DNA of 18,902 bases, taken from contig JBDRFD010000100.1 of NCBI GenBank assembly GCA_043819035.1, positions 1 through 18,902 of the forward strand, read 5' to 3'. This DNA comes from UBA2144 sp043819035. GTDB lineage: Bacteria > Patescibacteriota > Gracilibacteria > Peribacterales > Peribacteraceae. The translations under genes and the position numbers were made by a program. Shown one piece after another: positions 12,713 through 18,902 of the stretch (positions within the stretch are counted from its first letter, which is position 1; every line of letters begins with the position of its first letter). The notes beneath the pieces were generated by a model, which saw nothing but the letters and a program-made list of their open reading frames with translations, had not been told where the DNA came from and did no database searches.

Positions 12713-14950
12713 TTACACCTTCTTTTCCTCCTTCCCACCCCTCCCCACCGGCAACGACAATGTAAACGCCGTTCCCTTGCCTTCTTCACTCACAAAACTC
12801 AACTCTCCTCCCATATTCTCCGCAACCATCTTGGAGATGAAGAGCCCCAATCCGCTCCCGCCAGTATCAACTGTCTGCACATTGCGCGCGCGGAAGAGGC
12901 GCTCGAAGATGCGCGGCTGCTCGTCTTTGGGAATACCCATTCCAGTATCTTTAACAGAAATAGTTATTGCTTCTTTATTTTTCTCCAGCGTGATTGACAC
13001 TTTACCACCCTCCTTGGTGTATTTCACCGCATTGCTAAAGAGGTTTTGGAGGACAACGTGGAGCAAGATCGGATCGGTTTCGATCTCCAATGGCTCCTGA
13101 GGAATACTTATTGAACAGGGGATTTGGGCATCTTTGGCTATGGAACGAAACTCCGATGCAATATCATTCAGAAATCCCACGATTTCGACCTTCTGTATCT
13201 TGGGGCTGATAACTCCGCCTTCCAATCGGGCAGCATGGAGAAGTGTCTCGATCAGATCAGTCATGCGCTTGGAAGCGCGCTCCATTTCCCGGATAGAATC
13301 CTTCTGTATGTTTGTGAATTCTTTAGCAGCCTCATCTGTGGAGAAGAGTTCCAAATACCACTGAAACGTGGAGAGGGGGGTGCGCAGCTGATGAGAAGCG
13401 AGTGAGATAAACTCGGATTTGATGTAATCCACCCTGCGCTCCTCGGTAACATCCTGCATCACCGCAACCGCGCCCAGAACTTTCCCATCTTCCAGAAGCG
13501 GAGTGACAACGTAGTTGATAGGAACCAACGTGTCGTCCTTGCAAATAACATTCATGTGTTCATTGGCGCTTGCATTCTGAATCTTACGTTCTTTAAGAGC
13601 CCGTATCATTGGATGGTCATCTTCACCGAAAAGTTTCTTCTGTTGACCAAAGCGTACGCTCTCCTGAACATTAGTCCCTTTCAGTTCATCAATAGTTCTG
13701 CCAAGAAGCGCGGCCGCAGATTGGTTCGCATCCACAATTACTCCTTCCGGATCCACCATCACCACCGCATGCTGAATGTTTTCGAGTATTGCACGATCTT
13801 TTGCATACTGTTCACGTAACTCTGCCGTACGCTTCTTAACCTCGTCTTCCAGGTGATTATAAATTTGCTTTAGACGAGCGGCCATATCGGCGGCAACCTG
13901 CTCCAGAACTTCCACCTCGTCTCCACTGTGCACCGTTTTTTTAAAGCTCCAGTGCCCGGGGCCAAGGTGCGTCATTCTCTCACTCAGGCTAACAATTGGT
14001 TGTGTGAGTTTTTTGGCAAGCAACAGGGCAACCAGCCCTGCACCAACAATGAGGGCGAGACCGGAAATACCTAAGAATATTGCCAGCCGAAGCGTGCCGT
14101 GCAACGCTTCATCGCGTGCCATTTTTACCACCAGTCCCCATCCAAGACTCGGTAGGGAACGATACGCCGCATATACATCTTGTCCCGCGTAGTCTTCCGC
14201 GCGACGAAGGTCCTCTTCGCCTGCGACTGCTTGCGCAAGTGGCGAACCGTACCGGTACTGCTCTTCCAGATTCCCAATCACCAAGACGCGTCCACCCGGC
14301 TGATAACGATGATGAAGTAGAACCAGGTCACCCCCTTGTTCCGCACCAAGAAGAACTTCTCCTGTCTCCCCGATAGATGCGACTGAAAGCAGAACATCCA
14401 GAAGTGGTTTAGAATTGTATCGCACACCCAGGATGCCAACGCTTTCACCATCCGGAGACTTGATAGGGGAGAAGACCTCATGCTCCTGCCATCCAAAATC
14501 ATTCACAATTGCATGAAGATAAGTTCCCTTTGTTAAAGGGGGAACGGTATAGACGGGGAGTTTTGTTTCGGCGACCTTTTCTCCATCGAGAGTAAACGCC
14601 GCCATTCCCAAAACAGGGATCCTCTCGGCACGCATGTGATTGAGCAAGTCATCCATAATCTCATTGCCTCTCTCCCCTGCAATCACTTCTCTCAGCTCTT
14701 CACGTGTTGCCAGGAGTGCCACTCTCGCACGATCATTCTGCAATGCTTGTTCGACTAAATCTTCCTTCGCTGCGACAATAGAGGAGAGCTGTGCGAGGAC
14801 GCGTTGCTCCAAAAACCCACGCGCGATAATGAAGGAGATCACCGAGAGCGTGAGCACGATGAAAGTTGCAAACAAGACATACTGCCTGATGGCGCGCGTT
14901 AGGATCGACGTGCGGGGCGTAAGCGCCGTTTTTGGCTTACGGAAAGGCAT
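12713..14950 (-). CDS. Membrane sensor histidine kinase (dCache-like sensor, HAMP, PAS, HisKA, HATPase)
   Basis: This inner-membrane kinase of 745 residues would autophosphorylate on His and pass the phosphate to a response regulator, none of which lies in this window. Two spans (about 24-45 and 287-312) bracket an extracytoplasmic sensor (46-286) with FTLDGEKVAETKLP and GILGVRYNSKPLLD, a double-Cache-like pattern. HAMP follows (about 313-365), then a helical linker, PAS (about 385-505, AVVMVDPEGVIVDANQSAAALLGR, with VMQDVTEERR closing it), HisKA with phospho-acceptor His520 (ASHQLRTPLS), and the ATPase with Asn640 (NLFSNAVKYTKEGG), DTGMGIP (668-674), FERLFRA and GGSGLGL (697-703). All catalytic boxes are intact. 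There is no receiver domain. The leader of about 19 nt has no Shine-Dalgarno. The ligand cannot be inferred. Confidence 0.95.
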   Translation of the reverse strand: MPFRKPKTALTPRTSILTRAIRQYVLFATFIVLTLSVISFIIARGFLEQRVLAQLSSIVAAKEDLVEQALQNDRARVALLATREELREVIAGERGNEIMDDLLNHMRAERIPVLGMAAFTLDGEKVAETKLPVYTVPPLTKGTYLHAIVNDFGWQEHEVFSPIKSPDGESVGILGVRYNSKPLLDVLLSVASIGETGEVLLGAEQGGDLVLLHHRYQPGGRVLVIGNLEEQYRYGSPLAQAVAGEEDLRRAEDYAGQDVYAAYRSLPSLGWGLVVKMARDEALHGTLRLAIFLGISGLALIVGAGLVALLLAKKLTQPIVSLSERMTHLGPGHWSFKKTVHSGDEVEVLEQVAADMAARLKQIYNHLEDEVKKRTAELREQYAKDRAILENIQHAVVMVDPEGVIVDANQSAAALLGRTIDELKGTNVQESVRFGQQKKLFGEDDHPMIRALKERKIQNASANEHMNVICKDDTLVPINYVVTPLLEDGKVLGAVAVMQDVTEERRVDYIKSEFISLASHQLRTPLSTFQWYLELFSTDEAAKEFTNIQKDSIREMERASKRMTDLIETLLHAARLEGGVISPKIQKVEIVGFLNDIASEFRSIAKDAQIPCSISIPQEPLEIETDPILLHVVLQNLFSNAVKYTKEGGKVSITLEKNKEAITISVKDTGMGIPKDEQPRIFERLFRARNVQTVDTGGSGLGLFISKMVAENMGGELSFVSEEGKGTAFTLSLPVGRGGKEEKKV

Positions 14951-14975
14951 AAAGATATGGTTTGTCTTGTATTCT

Positions 14976-14984
14976 ATTATATCA
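14976..14984 (-). promoter_or_regulatory. Extended -10 promoter of the histidine kinase gene
   Basis: Minus strand TG-A-TATAAT, a perfect -10 with the TGn extension; the -35 region is weak (TAGCCT). A 12-nt palindrome GCCTGTTTAGGC (14991-15002) covers the upstream spacer and -35 position and could be an operator. Confidence 0.65.
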
Positions 14985-15021
14985 GATTTTGCCTGTTTAG
15001 GCTATAGTCTCTTTTGAGGGG

Positions 15022-15126
15022 TATAGGTGATAGGTTTTAGGTTTTGGGGAAAAGGTTATATGGTTAGAGGTAACCTATTCCCTCTTAACCTATAACCAAA
15101 ACCTAATCACCTAACAACCTAACACC
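15022..15126. repeat. Heptad inverted-repeat array (TTTAGGT / AAACCTA), the longest here
   Basis: Fifteen 7-nt units in one register (105 nt). Left units include TATAGGT, GATAGGT, TTTAGGT, TTTGGGG and AAAAGGT. Right units include TTAACCT, ATAACCA, AAACCTA and ATCACCT. The arms meet near 15070, where GGTTAGAGGTAACC can pair. It lies between the histidine kinase promoter and the pilin terminator, so it is intergenic to two same-strand units. Confidence 0.87.
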
Positions 15127-15140
15127 CTTTCTTGATTTAT

Positions 15141-15181
15141 TTTTAAAAGAAGAAGCCCCAGCATCTGCTAAAGCTTCTTCT
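15141..15181 (-). terminator. Intrinsic terminator of the major pilin gene
   Basis: Minus-strand stem AGAAGAAGC/GCTTCTTCT (15173-15181 with 15148-15156), with an inner AGCA/TGCT pairing in the loop, followed by TTTAAAAATAAAT. It lies 14 nt after the pilin stop. Confidence 0.75.
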
Positions 15182-15195
15182 ATAAATTTCTTCCA

Positions 15196-15654
15196 CTAGC
15201 GGGTAACACTAATCGACGCACCCTGCTCTGCACCCGGTGCCGCGACTGTCACACGACCATTCGCATCCTGAATGATGGTGTATCCAACAGTGCCTGTGAC
15301 AGCATCCTGCGGATCTGCCGGAATGTCGACCACATACGTGCCGACGAGACTCGAGAGATCGACACCTTCGACACCACCTGGATCAACGTCTGTACAGGCC
15401 GTACCTGTCGTGGCGGACTCACAAATAAGCTTCGCTGTGCCGGTCGGGATAGCTCCCGGTAGCGTGCCATTGTTGTCAATGGCGTACTGATACACCGCAT
15501 TGAGGACGGTATTAACGTCGCTGCGGCGCTGTGCGTTGCGCGCATCGCCAAGCTGCTTGGTCGGGTTGATGGCCACAATGACGATGGACGCCAGAATGGC
15601 AATGATACCGATGACCAGCAGGAGCTCGATGAGCGTGAAAGCTCTGCGTTTCAT
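15196..15654 (-). CDS. Major type IV pilin-like protein
   Basis: Structural subunit of a type IV pilus or related pseudopilus. The 152-residue product starts MKRRA, then FTLIELLLVIGIIAILASIVIV. Prepilin peptidase would cut after Ala5, a permitted replacement for Gly, leaving N-terminal Phe and the conserved Glu at +5. The stalk AINPTKQLGDARNAQRRSDVN and the following YQYAIDNNGTLP are of the kind I associate with Patescibacteria pilins. The globular part has two Cys (in LICES and ACTDVD) likely forming a disulfide. The ATG is preceded by a pyrimidine tract (TTTCCCCTTTCCTTCCT) and not by a Shine-Dalgarno. It has its own extended -10 promoter and a terminator, so it can be made in excess of the minor pilins upstream. 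Confidence 0.93.
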   Translation of the reverse strand: MKRRAFTLIELLLVIGIIAILASIVIVAINPTKQLGDARNAQRRSDVNTVLNAVYQYAIDNNGTLPGAIPTGTAKLICESATTGTACTDVDPGGVEGVDLSSLVGTYVVDIPADPQDAVTGTVGYTIIQDANGRVTVAAPGAEQGASISVTR

Positions 15655-15712
15655 AGGAAGGAAAGGGGAAAGAAAATAGGGTAAAGCCGCTCACAGAGCG
15701 AACTTTCGTACA

Positions 15713-15721
15713 AGTATAACA
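15713..15721 (-). promoter_or_regulatory. Extended -10 promoter of the pilin gene
   Basis: Minus strand TG-T-TATACT. No good -35 at 17 nt; A/T-rich upstream sequence could compensate. The leader would be about 50 nt long, ending in a pyrimidine tract. Confidence 0.6.
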
Positions 15722-15807
15722 AATTATTTGTTCAACAATTATCTTTGTGTTGACGCTGCACAAGAATAGTATCTTGATTGATTATTGCATCTTGGAATAA
15801 ACAATAA

Positions 15808-15891
15808 AAAGGGGCGAAAAGTGAAAAAGGGGCAAATAGTGTACCTGTTCTATTTTCACTTCCTTTTTTTCACTTTTTTCTTTTTTTACCC
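15808..15891. repeat. Heptad inverted-repeat array (AAAGGGG / CACTTTT)
   Basis: Left units from 15808: AAAGGGG, CGAAAAG, TGAAAAA, GGGGCAA. Right units from 15850: CTATTTT, CACTTCC, TTTTTTT, CACTTTT, TTCTTTT, TTTACCC. A 14-nt core lies between. It starts 24 nt past the stop of the PilW/GspJ-like gene; on the minus strand it ends in CCCCTTTTTATTG, which gives it terminator form between the minor and major pilin genes. Confidence 0.8.
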
Positions 15892-15915
15892 TTTTTGCTT
15901 TATTCAATACGAACA

Positions 15916-16551
15916 TCAGCCACACGGCAGTGACTCTATCACATCCTCACACGTCTCCACATCACACACTCCCCACGTCAGTATTTCATCGGAGCAACTC
16001 GGCACTGAGCAAGTACATCCATTCCCAGTACGTTGATGATCGGGGAATAGTGTAACGAGTGCCTCGAACATACGACTGTAGGTTCCGGTGGTAGGAAGCG
16101 GGATAACTTTGGTAATGGTGAAGGAGATGGTTGAACTCTGCGCATCGTCGGAAACGGATGTATTTCTAAACGTAAGATCTGAAATAGTGAGCCCGTCGGA
16201 ACTAACCGTTCGAATCGAACCTCCTTCTGCAACTTTGATGGCACCGGTTTCGAGTGCGATCACTGTGGGATCTTGCCCTTCGTCCGCCAGTTGCAATACA
16301 AGAACAGAATTTGATGCACCCATTGCAGGATACGCAATCCGTTCGGCGCGCCGCATGCGCCGCGTGAGCATCTGCAGTAGTTGCATTCCCTCCTGTTCCA
16401 CAGAGGCTATCGTCTGCTGTCGCGTGCGTTGCTCATTGGAGGAAACCAGGACACCGATCAGAATTCCCGAACAAAGTGCGAAAAATGCCAGAAACATCAG
16501 GAGTTCCACGAGGCTTGTGCCCGGCCGATTTTGGAGAAATTTAACTGTCAT
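15916..16551 (-). CDS. Minor pilin / pseudopilin, PilW- or GspJ-like, with Cys-rich tail
   Basis: The product has 211 residues. The prepilin site is RPG|TSLVELLMFLAFFALCSGILIG, with cleavage after Gly11 and Glu at +5; the hydrophobic N-terminal helix spans 12-35. The following NEQRTRQQTIASVEQEGMQLLQMLTRRMRRAERI is the amphipathic segment usual in PilW/GspJ proteins, then a beta-rich domain. The last 35 residues hold six Cys (CTC, PSC, GVC, ETC, LPC), which suggests disulfides outside the cell. The ATG overlaps the stop of the upstream gene as TGATG, so translation is probably coupled. Minor pilins prime assembly at the pilus tip. Assignment to PilW or GspJ is by order and pattern only. Confidence 0.88.
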   Translation of the reverse strand: MTVKFLQNRPGTSLVELLMFLAFFALCSGILIGVLVSSNEQRTRQQTIASVEQEGMQLLQMLTRRMRRAERIAYPAMGASNSVLVLQLADEGQDPTVIALETGAIKVAEGGSIRTVSSDGLTISDLTFRNTSVSDDAQSSTISFTITKVIPLPTTGTYSRMFEALVTLFPDHQRTGNGCTCSVPSCSDEILTWGVCDVETCEDVIESLPCG

Positions 16552-17078
16552 CAGTACTCACAAGAGGTAAAGAGTTCCACTTCCTGCCACGCAAAAATGC
16601 TTATCGATGGCAGAATGCGTTCAATAATAATTTCGAAGCGGCGCGTGGTGCCGCCGCTCATTCCTTCCGTACAAAGAGTTCTGTTTTCGTTGCCCGAACC
16701 TCCCGTGCGAAGTATGGAACAAGTCCCGTCGGACAGAGTCAGATCTTCATCACCCGTATAGTTACCATCTTCAAAGAGTTCTATCATCCCGTGTTCCGCA
16801 CAAGTCGTCGCAAGCTCGAACGCCCTGCCGGACTGCTCGATGATTTGCGAGTTCCTGAGCGTCAACCATCCCAAAAGAAGCATTGTTCCGGTCACGGTGA
16901 TTGCGATCGCGCCGACGAAGAGAACGCTAAGTAGAAAGGTGTAACCAGAGCGGATGTCTGGTTTTTTGTCTTCCTGAGATCGGAATTCGGAACTCGGAAC
17001 TCGGAACTCGGTAGTCGAATTCCGAATTCCGAATTCCGAATTCCTTTTATCCCGTTCATAAGAAGTAACTATTTTCAT
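16551..17078 (-). CDS. Minor pilin, PilX/GspK-like, with a repeat-encoded leader
   Basis: The product has 175 residues. The start at ATG 17078 overlaps the upstream stop (ATGA) and is the only ATG, GTG or TTG in frame before the pilin motif. Residues 1-45 form an unusually long leader, 21 residues of which come from a heptad DNA array. The probable prepilin site is RSG|YTFLLSVLFVGAIAITVTG, cleaved after Gly45; position +5 is Leu instead of Glu, as allowed in PilX/GspK-type subunits that cap the tip complex. Further on, ATTCAEHGMIELFEDGNYTGDEDL fits the PilX-like pattern, with Cys in CAEHG, GTCSI, TLCTE and TSCEY. It sits between the propeller-bearing pilin and the PilW/GspJ-like gene. The family is inferred from order and motif. 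Confidence 0.85.
   Translation of the reverse strand: MKIVTSYERDKRNSEFGIRNSTTEFRVPSSEFRSQEDKKPDIRSGYTFLLSVLFVGAIAITVTGTMLLLGWLTLRNSQIIEQSGRAFELATTCAEHGMIELFEDGNYTGDEDLTLSDGTCSILRTGGSGNENRTLCTEGMSGGTTRRFEIIIERILPSISIFAWQEVELFTSCEY
16981..17043. repeat. Heptad inverted-repeat array inside a coding sequence (CGGAACT / CGAATTC)
   Basis: Nine units in perfect register: CGGAATT, three CGGAACT, CGGTAGT at the centre, then four identical CGAATTC. Total length is 63 nt, exactly 21 codons, so the array keeps the reading frame of the PilX-like gene. On the minus strand it encodes a run containing NSEFGIRNS and TEFRVPSSEF. The two arms are complementary with G-T-type mismatches and can form a hairpin near the 5' end of that gene. 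Confidence 0.92.
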
Positions 17079-18529
17079 GATGGTCGATAAATAATCAAAG
17101 CAGTATTCGTAGTGAAAAAGACACGATCGATTTGCGGATCATAATACACACCGCGTCCATTTCCTGTTTCCGTATCTCCAACGGCGACCCTCGGAAGCTG
17201 CCCTGCCCGGAAGAGGACGATATCCATCACCTGGAATTCTCCGCCTTCATACTCCGATGCGACAAAGGCATATCTTCCCGTCGGATCGCGATCGAGTGCA
17301 GTCACCTTTGCCCCCATTGTGTGGTACCACGGCCCCGGAGGAGGAGCGGGAACAGGGCTTTCTTCAATTTCGAAGAGGACGAGTTCTTGCGTGACATCGC
17401 CAACATCACGACCGAGAAGTACCGAGGAACCGAACGTGGTGACCGCGGTTCCATCCAAAACATCCGTGAGGTTATAGCCACCACCCGGAGCCGCTGCCAG
17501 ATCACTCGGATCAAACACATCCATCACCGTAAGTTCGGAAACATCTTCGCTGCTTGCAATGTACGCGTATCCGTCATGTAGACTAAGACCTAAGAAGCTT
17601 CCGTCGTCTCCTATGGAATCCAGAAGCTCAATATCAGCAGAATCATAGATATTGAGCGCATAAAGTTCGTCTTCTTCCCCATCAAACATGGCCCCCACAA
17701 AGAGCGTATCGCCGAATATTGCAAGCGACTGACCCCTTGCAGAACCCGGAAGATCGAATGTACCAAGAAGATTGGCTGCAGAAAATGTACCGGGGTCAGT
17801 GATGTCATATGCCATCAACTCGCTCCCGGGCATCGACGTCAAAACAAACAGAATATCCCCGCTGATAACAAGCTGGTACCCCGCGGCACCAAGAACGAAT
17901 CCGTCTGCCACTCTGGTGGGATACGCAAGATTCGAAATATCAAAAATGTAGAGTCCTGCACCGCCGGTTGAATCTTCGCTTGTGACAAACGCGTAGTTTT
18001 CTACTGTAACAACATCATTAAAAAGAGGCGCAGACTCGTCTGTGAAGCTTCCTTGTTCGGAGATTACAGACCAGTTTCCCATCTCCCGCACTTGGTGCCA
18101 GTTTGTAAGAGTTGTTGTGAGAGATGATGTGCCGAAGCGTTGCTGTCCAAAGTACCAACTGGTGGTTGCCATTACTTCGATCCGATCATCTCCGGGGAGA
18201 GTTAGATCCGCCCATGTGGTAAAACCGTCACTTGTAGTTGTTTTGGTTCCGGCAAACTCCCACTTTCCGTCCGCTCCGATCTGCACACCAAACGTCCCCG
18301 CTTGCACGGAATCAAAATCCTCATCGCGCATACTGCGAACGGCTTCAATCGCTTTCTGCGAAAGAGAAGAACCACGGATACGATCACCGCTTTTTATGGC
18401 AATTTGCTGGGAGAAGAGCAGCGAGAAACCTGCAAAACCCACAAAGACCGCAAATATCGCCACTCCCAACAGAACATCGAGAATAAAGAAGCCGGGACGA
18501 ATGCGAAAATAGGCTGAGGGAGGGGTCAC
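17075..18529 (-). CDS. Pilin-like protein with a C-terminal seven-bladed beta-propeller
   Basis: Starts considered are GTG 18529 (used) and TTG 18532, one codon apart; an ATG at 18539 is out of frame. The product has about 484 residues. The prepilin site is RPG|FFILDVLLGVAIFAVFVGF, cleaved after residue 13, with Asp instead of Glu at +5. A PilV-like domain follows (about 50-145, GSSLSQKAIEAVRSMRDEDFDSV). From about 175 to the end are seven repeats of the LVIVD type, each a YAFVTS-like strand followed by GLYIFDI-like strand: near 180, 226, 276, 322, 369, 420 and 470. Such a propeller is typical of extracellular tip or adhesion proteins; PilY1 also has one, as a separate protein. It is first in the minor pilin cluster and overlaps the next gene by ATGA. 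Tip-adhesin function is inferred. Confidence 0.87.
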   Translation of the reverse strand: MTPPSAYFRIRPGFFILDVLLGVAIFAVFVGFAGFSLLFSQQIAIKSGDRIRGSSLSQKAIEAVRSMRDEDFDSVQAGTFGVQIGADGKWEFAGTKTTTSDGFTTWADLTLPGDDRIEVMATTSWYFGQQRFGTSSLTTTLTNWHQVREMGNWSVISEQGSFTDESAPLFNDVVTVENYAFVTSEDSTGGAGLYIFDISNLAYPTRVADGFVLGAAGYQLVISGDILFVLTSMPGSELMAYDITDPGTFSAANLLGTFDLPGSARGQSLAIFGDTLFVGAMFDGEEDELYALNIYDSADIELLDSIGDDGSFLGLSLHDGYAYIASSEDVSELTVMDVFDPSDLAAAPGGGYNLTDVLDGTAVTTFGSSVLLGRDVGDVTQELVLFEIEESPVPAPPPGPWYHTMGAKVTALDRDPTGRYAFVASEYEGGEFQVMDIVLFRAGQLPRVAVGDTETGNGRGVYYDPQIDRVFFTTNTALIIYRPS

Positions 18530-18554
18530 CAATACTCATCGTAGCAAATATCAC

Positions 18555-18584
18555 GTTAACCAGCGATTTAAATCGCCGGCTAAC
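18555..18584. promoter_or_regulatory. 30-bp imperfect palindrome upstream of the pilus cluster
   Basis: Two 15-nt halves pair at 13 of 15 positions around GCGATTTAAATCGC (18563-18576, perfect). It lies 26 nt upstream of the GTG of the propeller-bearing pilin, where an operator could act. It could also be another dispersed repeat. Confidence 0.45.
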
Positions 18585-18594
18585 TCTTCCACCT

Positions 18595-18772
18595 GTCTGA
18601 ACCGCAGATGACGAACACTGTCTGGACCGCAGATGCCGCAGATAAACCAGCCTTCGTCCTGCTTAGGCAAACTACGGCCGGCAGGGGGGATTGCGCAGAT
18701 TTCTTGCACAAACTTTATTCCTCTTCAAAAGAATATCTGCGACATCTGCGTAATCAGCGCTATCTGCGGTTC
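18595..18772. repeat. Compound inverted repeat with 9-nt units, copy 2
   Basis: It begins like the 6865-7004 element (GTCTGAACCGCAGAT) and ends with the complement ATCTGCGGTTC. The left side has a second partial start (GTCTGGACCGCAGATG at 18620-18635), the right side four 9-nt units headed ATCTGCG or ATCAGCG. The inner insert (about 18645-18702) begins ACCAGCC and ends GGCCGGCAGG...GCGCAGATTT, the same ends as in copy 1 but longer, with CTTCGTCCTGCTTAGGC. No T-run follows on either strand. Confidence 0.83.
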
Positions 18773-18780
18773 CTATATTA

Positions 18781-18815
18781 CCCACACACCCAGAGATAGA
18801 CTCTGAGTGAGTGGG
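18781..18815. repeat. 35-nt near-perfect palindrome
   Basis: CCCAC/GTGGG, CAC/GTG and CAGAG/CTCTG stems separated by two single mismatches, 5-nt loop ATAGA. It immediately follows the compound repeat. Without a U-run it is not a standard terminator. Confidence 0.6.
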
Positions 18816-18902
18816 AGTTGTCATCGTTCGCGGTTGGAACATTGGTTCCGAGTCTGAACCTACAATCCCACGATATCTTCATCAAGATGCGGATTATGTA
18901 GT
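18816..18902. other. Right-edge region, no supported gene
   Basis: Nothing complete is visible. On the minus strand a frame entering from the edge reads LHNPHLDEDIVGL and stops with TAG at 18860-18862; it could be the C-terminus of a gene beyond the window, but 13 residues cannot support a call. A small GGAAC/GTTCC hairpin lies at about 18837-18850. Confidence 0.3.

Noticed and set aside
1109..17043. CRISPR array interpretation of the short repeats
   Set aside because: Units are 7 nt without spacers, arranged in inverted arms, and no cas gene is present.
18860..18902. C-terminal fragment LHNPHLDEDIVGL entering from the right edge on the minus strand
   Set aside because: Too short (13 residues) to support as a gene, though a real gene may continue outside the window.

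Overview
The window looks like a chromosome segment of an uncultured bacterium of the Candidate Phyla Radiation (Patescibacteria), perhaps near Peregrinibacteria. This is inference: the major pilin has the AINPTKQLGDARNAQRRSD-type stalk I associate with that group, the genes are compact, most have no Shine-Dalgarno sequence, and a class A RNase P RNA is present. TGA is used as a stop (for example in nusA and the sugar transferase), so the TGA=Gly code of Gracilibacteria/Absconditabacteria does not apply.

Layout. 1-2095 (minus strand): lspA, a small unknown gene and murA cut by the left edge; this is envelope biogenesis. 2170-6854 (plus): two tandem paralogous small unknown genes, nusA, and a large DnaQ-type exonuclease fused to a degenerate DinG-like helicase region and ending in a probable sliding-clamp-binding tail. 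7110-11593 (minus): a polyprenyl-phosphate sugar transferase, an unknown 139-residue protein with a structured leader and the only textbook Shine-Dalgarno here, and a secreted calcium-binding protein with thrombospondin type 3 and RTX repeats. 12007-12707: tRNA-Thr(TGT) on minus and rnpB on plus with clear promoter and terminator. 12713-14950 (minus): an orphan hybrid-free sensor histidine kinase. 15196-18529 (minus): a type IV pilus locus, running from a pilin-type protein carrying a C-terminal seven-bladed propeller, through PilX-like and PilW/GspJ-like minor pilins joined by ATGA and TGATG overlaps, to the major pilin under its own promoter.

The most striking feature lies between the genes. 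At least seven loci carry arrays whose sequences are unrelated to one another but share one architecture: imperfect 7-nt units in strict register, usually on one strand and then in reverse complement on the other side of a short core, giving large hairpins. Units include AAATCCC/GGGATTT, CGTCGAA, TTTCCCC, AGGGGTT, TTTAGGT, GAAAAGT-like and CGGAACT/CGAATTC. One array of exactly nine heptads (63 nt, 21 codons) sits in frame inside the leader peptide of a minor pilin. Two further elements use 9-nt units around a shared inner insert. The arrays touch stop codons, precede start codons and sit where terminators would be expected.

How the genes fit together: lspA and murA serve the envelope, the sugar transferase starts a surface glycan, and the repeat-rich secreted protein and the pilus build the outer surface. 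The propeller-bearing pilin could replace the pilin-plus-PilY1 tip of classical systems. All calls come from reading the sequence; no database search was run.
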